NCBI GenBank assembly: GCA_963989245.1 | Contig: OZ022353.1 | Span: 28,524,550-28,588,549 of the forward strand | Direction of reading: 5' to 3' | From: Nansenia antarctica | Lineage: Eukaryota; Chordata; Actinopteri; Argentiniformes; Microstomatidae | Length of the DNA: 64,000 bases | Part shown: positions 39,158 through 51,008 of the stretch, one piece after another | Numbering within the stretch: position 1 is the first letter of the stretch | Layout of the letters: every line of letters starts with the position of its first letter | Made by a program: the position numbers and the translations under genes | The notes under the pieces: generated by a model | Told to the model about the DNA's origin: nothing | Seen by the model: only the letters and a program-made list of their open reading frames with translations | Database searches by the model: none

Positions 39158-40634
39158 AGGCTGAATCGATCACAGCCACAGAAAACGTCCTAAAACATCA
39201 CATTCATTGGTAATAGAATAGTTGCGGTGTGACGTTATTATTTTTCGTCTACAGTTATCACGTGGGGATTAGAAAACATGTATCATTGCATTAATGGCAA
39301 ACAGAACAATTTACTTTGCGCGTGCGCAGTCACTTCTGTCCATGCGATCAACCCATCAACTCACAGGAAGTAAATGTTATTAGAACGGAAATTAAATACA
39401 TGGTATGTATACATTGTCATCTTTTTATGTCACCAATGTGAAGAGAGGAGAACATGGACTACTTTCACACCACAAGGGGGCGATGTGTGATATTTAATTT
39501 CTTCTCACACCACAAACAAGGTTGCTATGTTCAAAGAATGGGCCATCCCTTGTCATGAGCGAATGCATTTCATTATTTAATTACAAAACACTTGATGTTG
39601 GCTAAGCCATATTCATCAAAGTGAAAAGTATATTAATTTGACCACATTCCCTGAAATCTTACTTATCTCAATGTTTTAAGAACCCACTACAAAAGCATTT
39701 GCATGATCATGTGCATAGTTTCAAACATTCAGAAATGACGTTTACTGGACCTGAAAAGAAGACTAACAGCTGTATCTGAACAAAACAAACAGTATAGAAA
39801 CAATGACATCATGTGTTTTATTTGGAAAGAGGGGGGCCACTCTTCTTTCCAATGCATGTCCCTGAGGTTGTTAGGGCAACATGTTTCTGTCACTGAGGCT
39901 ATTCATTGTGCTCTTTGGGTCCTGATTGAGGATATCCTCCAAACAATTGCTCCTGGCATTGACTAAATTAAATGGCCCGGTATATCTTATTTAAAGTTTC
40001 AGACATCTAGCCTTTTTCTTCCCACACATCTCAGTCAGCATGAGGAGTTTCAGAGCTAAAACGCTTTGGAACTGGTGTGTGAAAAGTGTCCACCGTCTCT
40101 CTCTTGAGCAATGTCAAGACCATCTCATATCTCATATAATTTAAATGTCAACACAAGCCTGTTCAGATCTTAGATACAGGAAAGAAGTCTTGAAAAAAAA
40201 GAGCAAATGCACAACCTCTTTACACACAGGCCTGTCTGTCAATGGGCAGTTCCCCATGACCTTCTTGACCCCATACTCACGCTAAGAGCAGCCATTAGCG
40301 ATTACTGCAATGATGGATGTTACTAAGGAAGGCAGCCTCTTCCCTCCTGAAGCACTGCTTGCGCACTCATATTGTTATATTATTTTGACAGGGGAGAAAT
40401 TGAGCTCCAAATTAGCCGCCTTTTCACCTCTGCATTAAAGGACCCCGCCCTGCGCCGGAGGCCCAGCAGCAGAAGCAGGAGCCAGGGACACACGGTAATC
40501 AGGACCCAGCCCCGGCAGACTGACATTGTCTGTGCTAATGTCTCAGGGAATTCCAACACTTCCTCCCTCTCCGCACTGTAGGGAAACAATAGCCCAACAG
40601 TGTGTCAACAGCAGCACTCTTATGGACCATGGTA

Positions 40635-40697
<63 letters not shown>

Positions 40698-41832
40698 CCC
40701 ACCCCCTCCTCTGTCTGGCTCTGGTTAGGCCTGCTTGGCTGCAGCAGAGGATTGGGTTGCTCCTTGCTCTCCCTCCCCTCCCATCCATGGAAAAGGATCA
40801 TAAAAAGTCGGAAGCAGCGTATCCAAGCCCTTGTCTCATGAAAGGGCCGCAGTGCGTGTCTGATGGCGATTATCTCCCCCGACATACAGGTTGGGCAGGA
40901 AGCTATAGGGTGAGCGGGGGGGGGCCGCCTCCCTCGTCGGCCGTCTGAGGTACAGCACCATAAGGATCTGTTTTGGTCGGAGCACGGCGGAGGAACTGTA
41001 TCACAATATTACCTCTTCATATTTGTCCCATGGTATCCTTGGTAGATGTCTACCAGATGGCAGGGAATTCAATTCAAAAGTGCTGCTGAGGACTTTGACA
41101 GCATAATCTCCCTCCAAATGTCGACTTTTGACTTTTATTCCGTCTTAAACCTCACCGTGTAAACCTGTCTCGCAACCAGACATTGTAAGATATCACGTAA
41201 TACAGGTGCTATAGGTTGTAAATGTGTTCCCTTCTCAGCCAACTTACATGGTCCAATTAAGGCCAAGAACATGTCGACATGCATGCCATGTGATACACTG
41301 TTAGCTGTTAGTATTAGCATTTGTTGGTGCTTCTTTGTGCTATTTCATCTGGACTTAGAATGCCAGGCTTTTCCACCCAGGAATTAAAATTAGAAGTTGG
41401 ACATCTGGGTCCCAGCTCGGGCTGATGTCAGGACTGGCACTGACCCAGGACTTGGGCCCCAAGGGAGGGCCTCTGTGGGGTCGGCCGCTCAGGCTTTTCC
41501 TTCCTGTTCCTCTATGACATCTTCCTGCCTCAGAGCCCTGTGGGAGTCATTTGGAAGGCTCCGGTGGGCCCACAGACTTGCAGGATAAGCTCATGCAGCA
41601 GCTTCTAATTAGGCTAGGTTTGACAGCAGGTGGACAGAGAGCAGTGTTGGGAGTGTTTTTATGCAAGCGACTCCCCGGAGGAGGCCATGTAACTTACTAC
41701 CATGAAGCGATTTTACCATCTACCATGATAACAAGTTATCTACCATGATAACTCTTATTTATATCATACATTGTGTAGTCTATATATAATGCAGTGATGA
41801 CTTTGACATGACAACGGCTGATCAAGTCATTG

Positions 41833-41866
<34 letters not shown>

Positions 41867-43530
41867 ACAGGTGTGCACTATACACACACAGGTACACATA
41901 ATATATAGACACACACACAGGTATGAATAAAATAAACACACACACTAAACCTTAACCCCTAAACCTTTCCACCAGAGACTAGTGATTTACACCATTCATA
42001 TATCAGCAGCTGTGTTTTTCTGGACACAGGCTGTAGGTGATATTAGCTGTGACTAATCAATAACACATGTGCATTAAAAAAACCATGAGATCCACTCGAA
42101 CACACCAGTGTTAAAGCTCTGACCTCTCCTTTTTGCTCTCTCTTGTATACTCTGCAAGACTTGGCAGGTATTCAATACATTTCAATGCGTTATGATAATA
42201 ATTGTTTTCTCCTGTAAATGCATAATGCTGTAGTAGATTGACGCACACGTATTTCATTCAACATCTGATAAGTCAATCCAACATTTAATTGACTACCTTT
42301 TACCCACTTTTACAGATATTATTGGGCATCAGTCCAGAAATGTGTCACATTCTCTGATGGTCCACATGAGTAATCACTAGTCTTTACAATAGCTCTACCA
42401 TCACGACTCATTTGCCTTTCCTGTTTTCCCATTACCTTTGTACAGAGAATATGATGATTCGGTGTGATTCATGTCTTCCTCACACACTGGCATAGCTATG
42501 CCATAGTCAGAATGACGTTTGCTCTTCTATTCTGGAGTGGGTCAAACTATTTTTGAAAAGCCCTGACTACAAAGGACAAGACTGATGACTTCCTCTTTTG
42601 AAATATCTTGGCATTACACAGAAGAACTGGATAAAAATGTAATCTTTGCCCTGAGACTATTTGTAAACCTGTTTCCATTGCTACTGAGGTAACACTTTAC
42701 ATTAAAGGTTTAATGTTATTAAAGATTTGTAAGTTTATAGATTTTTTTTTTTTAATCTGGTATAAACAGTACTGATACAGAATATAACTCAATGATTAGA
42801 AGTGTGTGATCGTCACATTAGTGCTTGGGGGACCAAAAGCAAAAAGTGTCTCTAATCCTGTGTGCACTATATTCCCTTGACTACCGCGCCAGCAAAGTGA
42901 TACTATCTAAGTGATAGTATACAATTTCAATCATTGAGTTACAACAGTTTATCACATATTCAGAAACTGTCTAGAAACTAATAGGTAATTTAAATGAGTA
43001 GAAATGCTTTACAATGCTTTTCTTTAAATTATTATACCTTAATGCAAGGTGTCTGTTTTTTCTGAAGTTTTAATGTTTCATGTTTCGACTGATTGAATTA
43101 TAATACTTCCTGAATGACATCTGTAAGTTATATGTAAATTACAACAAAACCCCATTATCACAATATCCACACAATAAAAATGTTCATTATAGGAGGACTG
43201 ACAAGACAACTACAACTATGTAAAAAAAATATTTAATTTGGAAGTAAAATACAAAATGGGTTGATATGGTTATATGGTCTCATTTATAACAAACATTCCT
43301 TCAATATCACAATTTGCAAACAGTAGCCTTAGAATGGTTTCTCATAACCAGCTTTTGGTTGGAGCAGTCTTTTTCCTCCAGATTCCCTGAAACTGATCCC
43401 ATCTGCAAGTCTTTTTTCCAAAGGTTGTAGGTATTCTGATTTATACACAGGTGTGTACAATGTGTGTAAGTGAGATTTCCCTGAGTTCTCTGACTGGGAA
43501 TCAACATTCCTTGGAACCAGAGAGTTGTGC
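39158..43530. other. Intergenic region between minisatellite and tcf15
   Basis: No gene or RNA recognised. Microsatellites: (CA)n at 40636-40694 and 41837-41866. A GC-rich block at about 40390-40560 and one at 40720-40950 stand out from AT-rich surroundings and could be regulatory, but nothing in the sequence proves it. Confidence 0.45.
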
Positions 43531-44841
43531 CTATCGCCGACTCATCCGTAGTGCACTGCCTCCATGCCTACAGTCTCTTCCATCTTTCACCTGCAAAACA
43601 AATGCCATGTTAACCAACAATTCATCCAGATTTATTTCTCAAACACATAATCCAGAGTAGGAAATATTGTTGATCAAAACATTAGAAATCTTAGACTCTG
43701 GCCTTCATTTTATCCTCTCCTGTGTGGATAACTAGTAAACAAATAAAAAAATAATTGAGTGCAGTTAGATGTCAGTAACTGGTATAAATATAGACTATTT
43801 ATTGTTTTGCCTTTAAAGGATATCTTAGCATAGGCCTGCTGCATATGACATAAATAAATGAAGTCCCAATAGGGAAATCATAATACTGAGATGGATCATT
43901 TCCACGGTCATTTAGATAATCAGTCTAAACACAGTATTGGCAGACTGTTCCAAGCTAATAATGTCAATCAATCCTGATTTGCATTATCAGGAAATAGGCT
44001 AAACTTTTTTGACATCGAGCTAATTATATTGCATGTTTATTATGTATTTATTAGAAATCATCTGGTAAATGATCTGACTGTTTGTAACCATGCTTTGTTA
44101 TCAGATGTATTGCAATGCACATTTTCTTTGTTCAAATGCAATAATTCTACTTTTTTTAGCATCATTATTCTGGTGAGGTCTATGTAGGCTATAACACATA
44201 ACAGCGAGCGTTTCTCAAACTGTGGTTGTTGATAGTGATGTATTAAACCAATATCTGACATCCAGACAACTTTACATTGTGGCCACACTTACCCCTTTTC
44301 TCTGGCTACTCAGGCAGAAGGTGCATATGGTCCTGGGCTGCCTGGCCTCTCCATCCCCCTGGGCGCGGTGCAGACAGGGGGGCTGACAGGGGGGCTGCCC
44401 GTCCCCCCGGCCGTCCCCCAGCACCAGCACGTTGGCTAAGTGCGAAATGTAGCTGGACGCCAACCGGAGCGTTTCGATCTTAGAGAGTTTTCTGTCCACC
44501 GGTTCCGTGGGTATGAGTGTCCGGAGATCAGTGAAGGCGGTGTTGACGCTCATGGTCCTGTCTCGTTCCCTGGCGTTGGCTGCGTTGCGCTGCTTGACCA
44601 CAACAACCCCACCGACTCCGACCACATGGGAAACCCTGTGGAACTCTGCGCTGACGCACCCGGTCCCGTAGCTCTGATCCGAGACGCACCCACAGCTCTG
44701 GTCCATATGGTCCGATGTCCCTATGTCCGAGCTCCCGTCACTCTCGCTCCTGTTCTCCTCGTCGTCGGACATCGTGTTGAGGTCAGGAGGAGGGTAGGAG
44801 AAGGGGTGTGTTGCCACCGGTCTTAACATAGTAAAAGCCAT
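43531..44841 (-). CDS. tcf15: Transcription factor 15 (paraxis), bHLH
   Basis: A class II basic helix-loop-helix factor that pairs with E proteins on E-boxes and directs paraxial mesoderm, somite epithelialisation and muscle precursors. Two coding exons: 44841-44293 (183 codons, phase 0, donor GTAAGT) and 43590-43531 (19 codons plus TAG after TTTTGCAG), 202 aa. Start MAFTMLRPV matches the family's MAF.LLRPV. An acidic [10 protein letters not shown] stretch lies at about 26-35. The bHLH is at about 83-138: [11 protein letters not shown] basic region, [15 protein letters not shown] helix 1 and loop, [21 protein letters not shown] helix 2 area. The conserved C-terminal [12 protein letters not shown] follows. 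PVDRK and the N terminus favour tcf15 over scleraxis. The tcf15-specific end of the human protein is longer. In human it neighbours CSNK2A1 and SCRT2. Confidence 0.93.
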
Positions 44842-45274
44842 TATAAACTAAATGCTTAATTGAAGAAGAAAAATATGGTAAAAAAAAAAAACGTGTATCC
44901 TTTTTTTATTTGCAATAAAGTAGCCTACAATTTACTTTGTGTGCATTCGCAGCCGTTGCAATCAGAACGTGCCCATTAATATTAATTCCCCCTTGCATAG
45001 GAAAATATTGTTTTGACATATCCCCATAGGATGGTGCGGCCGGGTGGTCAACAGAGCGTGTGTAACTGTCCCAGAGTGGGCTCTTATACTGGGGCTCTGC
45101 AGCAGAAGGGGAGGGGTGGTCTGGGACATGCACACCGATAACTGTCCAATAGAACCGCTGTCATCCAAACCCACTGTCATACAATAGCCCGACCTACCTT
45201 CATGCCAAGAGGTTAATTGTACCACAAATGGCCTAATTAGAGCAACAAACGTCTGATATTGATGTGTCCTTTTT
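44842..45274 (-). promoter_or_regulatory. tcf15 upstream region
   Basis: The 5' flank of tcf15. It contains an A/T-rich stretch just above the ATG and moderate GC content at 45030-45140. No decisive TATA box or factor sites can be named; a promoter here is inferred from position only. Confidence 0.35.
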
Positions 45275-46250
45275 TTTATACGGTGCCTTTTCCGTCCCCA
45301 GTACTAAATCATGTTGTATTTTGTCTAAATTTGGACAAATACTAATTCCATTAGGTTTTTCCATGTATAGTCAATTGTGTTATTTATTATGAATACAATG
45401 ATATGGGCTTCTAAGTTGTTGTTTTCTACATTTTAAAAGCTTTGGTTAAAGATGTAAATTTGATTTTGCATGGGATTTGGGATGTCCCCAGTGTTGTTCA
45501 TTCAACTTCAATCCAAAAAATAACTATTAAAAACATATACATTTCCAAATATGTTATTATTATTTCATTTTCCTGATCAATATCTATTGAAATCAAATAT
45601 AGTTTTTATCCATTTTTTTTTTTTGTACAAAAAAATAAGGTTTTGCTTACAATATTGCTTGTCCCTGCGATCACTGTCCACCCTGTTATGCTGTGTTAAT
45701 GTCCCTTTTAAAAGAAAACCATATTTCTCAATCACATCACTCTCATGAGGTGACATCACATCAGTGGAGGGGATTTCAAATGTGGTAAGCTGTGTGATTT
45801 TCTACCTCTTTTACCATCTGATTTTTATGTTTTTATCCAGTGAGTTTAATGTGGTTGACCATAACGTGTCCACCCTGTTATGCCTAAATATTGAGGAGAT
45901 CAATCAAATTGAATAATTTCCAAAAAAAGTATTTAGTGCAAATTAGATTCCTCATCATGTATTCATGGTCATTCTAGGCATTATGCTAACACAGGCAGGC
46001 TAAAGGCTAACTTTAACTCAAAATGTCCACCCTGTTAGTGTCCACCCTGTTATGTGTCCACTCTGTTCTGGAGACACTCGCCCTATTCAACTACAGAGGG
46101 TATTCTAAATAAAATAAAATGTAGGTGCCTGAGCTCGACCACTGTTTTTCAGCAAGCTAGATATGTCCTTTATATAATAGAACATTAAAATATAGATAAA
46201 TCAACAATTTATTTTTCACAAGTTATGAAGTCCAAATGGCACCGTATAAA
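45275..46250. mobile_element. Candidate non-autonomous element with repeated CACCCTGTTATG
   Basis: TTTATACGGTGCC at 45275-45287 and its exact complement at 46238-46250 form 13-bp inverted ends of a 976-bp unit. Inside, GTCCACCCTGTTATG occurs at about 45677, 45868 and 46038, with variants at 46023 and 46052, always in the same orientation. No coding frame. Superfamily and target duplication unclear. Confidence 0.5.
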
Positions 46251-49247
46251 TTTGTTTACCCGTACGCTAATATTTACATTAGCGTACACACTATATATAT
46301 TTCTATTTTTATTTTATTTTATTTATTTATTTATTATTAGCCAATTGATGATAAAAAAACAGACACTAATTGTATCTATCCAATGACAATATAGTGTATT
46401 ATTTTTGCAAGGAGGTCTAAAGTCTATTTCAACATGGAAAAATAGTATTGATAAGGTCAAATTAAACACAGACACAGATACTTGACGGACACTTTCCTCA
46501 GAGGCCAATTTAACAGTGGCGCAACAGTGAGCCAGGTTAGTTTGTCTACTGGGTTAAGTGCTGTGGGTAAATAAACACTGAGCAGATGCTAGAGGTGATC
46601 AAGACCGACTTTCTCTGGTGGAAAAAAAAGCAAATGGCTTCCAGATCCACTGGCAGAGTGTCATCAAAGGGCCTGTTTTCACAAACACAACCCCTGACAC
46701 ATCAAACCTCCAGGAGCGGCCTCTGGCCCCCAGCTCAGCTGCACCAACAATGGCGACCCACAGAAGACCTGGTTCCACTCGTAAAGCGGGACACCGTGAG
46801 TTTTACTGCGCTCGGCCAACGCAGCAACACGACCCCTGCACGCTTTCTCCACCACCTCACAGTTTGGAACCATAAATACTTTTGCCCCTGCATCTAAGGA
46901 ATGCCATTAAAAACCCTGTTATGGTGATGAAGGGATAATGAAGTGTGTGGTGGGTAAGGCTAAGGTGAAAGTGTTTTCCGATAAGACTATCATGATAGAG
47001 TAGGATGTGAAAGTTAAGTCTTGAAAACAGAAGGGGAAATAATAAGAAACAGATATTTGCAGTTTGCTAGATGCTGACATACAGCTGTAATCATGACATT
47101 ATAAATACATTTATTTGGAAACGTCTTGGCAAAATAACAGGACCAGACAAAAGAAAAGAGGAGAAAATGTTGAAGCAATGACAGACATCTCACCACCCCT
47201 CGTTGATTCACCCTAGCCTCCCCCACCCCCACCCCCCCCTGCTCTTGGATAACCCCTACATCGTTGTGAGTGATGATATGATGACTACAGTGCAAGTCAG
47301 CCACAATATTGTGCTAAGCCCAGCAGAGCAGGGCTACAGTGAGCCACTGGGTGATTCTCTCTGTGGTCAGACATACATTGACTCACTGCCTCCATGAAGA
47401 ACAGCTGCACGGGGGAGGCTAAAGAAGCTCCTCTGAGCAGCAAACCAGCCAGCTGCAGGCTGACGTCCTGCAATAATATCTACTATGGATTCAATCGTCC
47501 ACAATAGGTTTAATATCTACAATAGATTGAATAATATCTACAATATGTTTCAATATCTGAAATAGGTATCTACAATCGATGTTCTAACAATCTAATGTCT
47601 ATATTAGATTCAGTAAGAATAGTGGAGAAGAGTGTGTAGAAAATAGCATGCATTCTAGAATAGGTTGGATGACTTTTCCAGTACCTGTAAAGCTAGAGAG
47701 GTGGTCCCACTGCAAACACCAGATCTCCCCAGAACAACCTCATGAAGGCTTTATGGTTCAATGAGATAATGGCACACCTTGTATTCCTTACTTCCCACCA
47801 GGAGTGAGCGATTATGTTTTGTACATTCAGTTTGGGTTGGGTTGAGTGACAGAAACTCAGGAGAGGAGGCAAGAACCAGCTTGGTATTTTGCTCTCCATT
47901 TCATACACTTTATTAGGACTAGTGAGAGATACAGTAGCAACAGTATACCTTTTCATCTCCCTCCCCCTCTCTCTCTCTCACTCCCCCCTTCCCCCCTCCC
48001 TCCCTCTCCGTGCCAAAGATACTGATCGTCTTACACATTTTGTGACATCTTGAGTGATCAAGGCAGGTGAGACTGTCCGTTAAAGTTCAGCAGCAACAAA
48101 TGGCCTCTGCCTTCAGTAGTATGACTGACTGCATTCTCAACCAGTTACGGTTCTCATCTGAAGATGAAGAGCCTTCAGAATGTAGACCTTGAGAAAGGAT
48201 TTGTACTTTTTTGGTACGTTTTTTAACGTAACAACTGCATTTTGTGAAATGATGACATCATGACCTTGCTTCCAAGGGGAAGAATATTAACCATACCATA
48301 CCAACAAAAACAACATCAACCACAGGCCTTTTTTTATGGAAGGAGGCAGGCATGTGGTTAGGCCTGGTCATCTGTGGCTCAAGCCCTGAATGTTTTCTGA
48401 ATAGCCCCGGCTCTCCGGATCCTGGGGGGAATTTCTTTTTTTAAATTAAAACGTTGCCATCAATTTAGCGCATTGCCATCGATTTAGCGCAAGCTACCAC
48501 CCGTCAATCAAAAACTCTGCTACCACCGACTCCCCCCCCCCCTCCCCAGTCCCCCAGTCCCCAAGTCCCCCAGTCCCGCGTCAACGTGGGCTGAGCTAAG
48601 CCCCCCAATGTCCTAACCTCCTAACAACAGCCCTGGGAGGAGGGATATCCAATAGCAGCAACAGGTGCCGTCAGATTCGGAGGCTGATGAACTAGCATGT
48701 CCTCGTCACGTCCTCTGAGACCCTGGTCGCTCCCAGACAGGCCGAACGTCAACCCCTCAGGACAGGAAGTCTTCTCACACGCGACGATTCTTCGGAGAAG
48801 CCCGCCGCTCTCCTTAACAGCCGTCCAACCAGGCTTGCGGTTCCTCTGGCTCACATGTGACTGCTTCCTCATGGGCCGCTGGGGACCGCAGGCTCCTTGT
48901 CTCAGATCCAGTCCGTCCGCAGGTCGGGAGGTTTATCAGCCCGGTGAAATCTACAAGACGGCCATAAAAGCTCTTCTCCTCTGATCCTCTGATCCTACAT
49001 CCAAGGTGAAAGGTTTGATAAAGGAGGCTATAAAAAGGCCCCATCCGTTCCAGCCTTCTGTTGACTCTACCTGCACTTGATGGAGCCCCCCCATACCTAG
49101 CATTGATTGGCTAGAAAGACGGAGGGGGGACTAGGGGGGGACCCTAGTTGATGGAGTAGTTGGAGGGTGGACCCTATTGCTTATGTACAGTGGGGTTGAG
49201 CTGTTTTTATGACTACATCCTTTTTAACAGCCTGTGGTTTGGAAAAG

Positions 49248-49280
<33 letters not shown>

Positions 49281-50810
49281 ATCTGTGTGTGTGCATCTGT
49301 GTGTGTGTGTGTGTGTGTGTGTGTACATGTGTGTGCATGTGTATGCGCACGGACAGCATTGTGTCTCAAAATAGTCATCTAGAGCGCTGCTCATAGCATA
49401 GTTGACCTTCCCTTAGGGGGCCCATGGGTCGGGAGCCCGGGGGGAGGGCTCAGACCCGTCTGGGCCAGAGGGGGGAAAGGCCTGGTTCTCATGACACCTG
49501 ACCCAGTACACATCCTGTCCTCAGCCCGGCAGCGTGGCGTGGTGAAGGGGCCTTTTTGCCCTTGGTCTGAGTAGAGCCAACGGAGATGCAGTTGGAGATT
49601 TGGACCTCGTAAGAGTACCCATATAGAGGAGGAACCCTGTACACCACTAGCACACCTATATGTGAATGGAAATGTTATTGTTTGTATATGGAGGTGTCTT
49701 TGCGATGGATTTCCAGTTTGATCAAAGTGGTTGCCCCCTCTGCTGGAGAAGAAGAAGAGCTACAGCAGTCTGTCCTCTTTTCTTCACATCCTCCTTCCTG
49801 GCTTCCTTCTCAAAGTGCTTTTTCTCATTGGAGGAGATCTAAGGGGAGGAACTGAGGAACTGAGGAAAGACTATAGGGAGGCAACCAGTACTGTCAGTGT
49901 CTGGGATTGGCCTGGTGTCTGTTTGTCTGTTATTTGCTTGCTGAATAGACTCAACAATGTTGCGTAAAATGAAAAGGAAATGAAAGCATGCATCAAACAA
50001 AATGTAATATTCTGAATTGATAAATGTACTACATTTACCTTCTAATCATAAAGATATTTGTAACATTCCCTGTGAAAGTTCTATGTGCTGGGTGTATCTC
50101 CTCACATGTTTATAGTTGATACTTACGGATGCTGGTGAATGACTCAGATAAAATACACAGGAAACAGTGAGAAACGTAATCAAAATATCATCTTTTAATA
50201 ATTAATAGGACTTGATAATTGTTTCTCAATTACATACTGTTATATAGTTGAGAACAGTTCAGATTCAACAGCCTTGTGGTAGCCCAATAACCAGGGCAAA
50301 TAAGCAATTTATGGTAGCTACCAAATTGGTAGACCAAACCTCCATCATAGCGGCATAACAGTATTACCGTATTTTTTTATTTTAATGTCAAAGTATCACC
50401 ATGTTGCATAACACTGTATTTACATTTAACAGCCTCTGCATAGATTTAAATGGGTATATTGAACATTTCCTGTGTAGAACATGGGTATCAACAGTTATTA
50501 TTAAACCATATATGGCTTTGTCTGCTGAAATATATTACAGCATTTTCTGAGATCTATTTATGGATCAACTAAATACATGCACAATGAATGAATGAATTTA
50601 TGTTTTAACAAATAAATAAACAATTTCATAAATAAATACATTCATAAATAAATGAATAAATACACAAATACACTTTTCAGCAAGTGTTTGAGAGCTACTG
50701 TAATTGGCACATAAAATAACACTGGAATGTAAATGATTGCAAATAAATAAATAACAATCCATCGAAAATGCTCTAATACAAAATATTCATATTTTTCAAA
50801 TAAATACTGA
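46251..50810. other. Intergenic region between tcf15 and scrt2
   Basis: No exon recognised; in particular I looked for srxn1, which lies here in human, and did not see it. Simple repeats: CT-rich at 47960-48010, C-rich at 48532-48580, (TG)n with interruptions at 49251-49345, and many ATAAATAAAT words at 50590-50810. Confidence 0.5.
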
Positions 50811-51008
50811 CTTGGTTATTCAATTCTTTTCATCTCCAATCATCTCTTATTTTCTTCAACACCTCCTAGTGACCTTATTGCTTTCAATCAAAAGGCAGGG
50901 ACAGGAAGACACGTGGTGTCTTGGACCAGGTCTCTCCAGTGAAGGAGATCCTTCTTGTATCTCAATAAATAAAGAGAACATAAACAGTGGTGTTTCCTCT
51001 CTACTGGA

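Noticed and set aside
43531..44841. Identity as scleraxis (scx)
   Set aside because: The MAF..LRPV start, PVDRKLSK and HLANVL are tcf15-like, and the neighbours are those of TCF15.
46586..46897. Two overlapping frames of 85-103 aa as a missing srxn1 exon
   Set aside because: No sulfiredoxin motif (such as the catalytic GCHR region) is visible.
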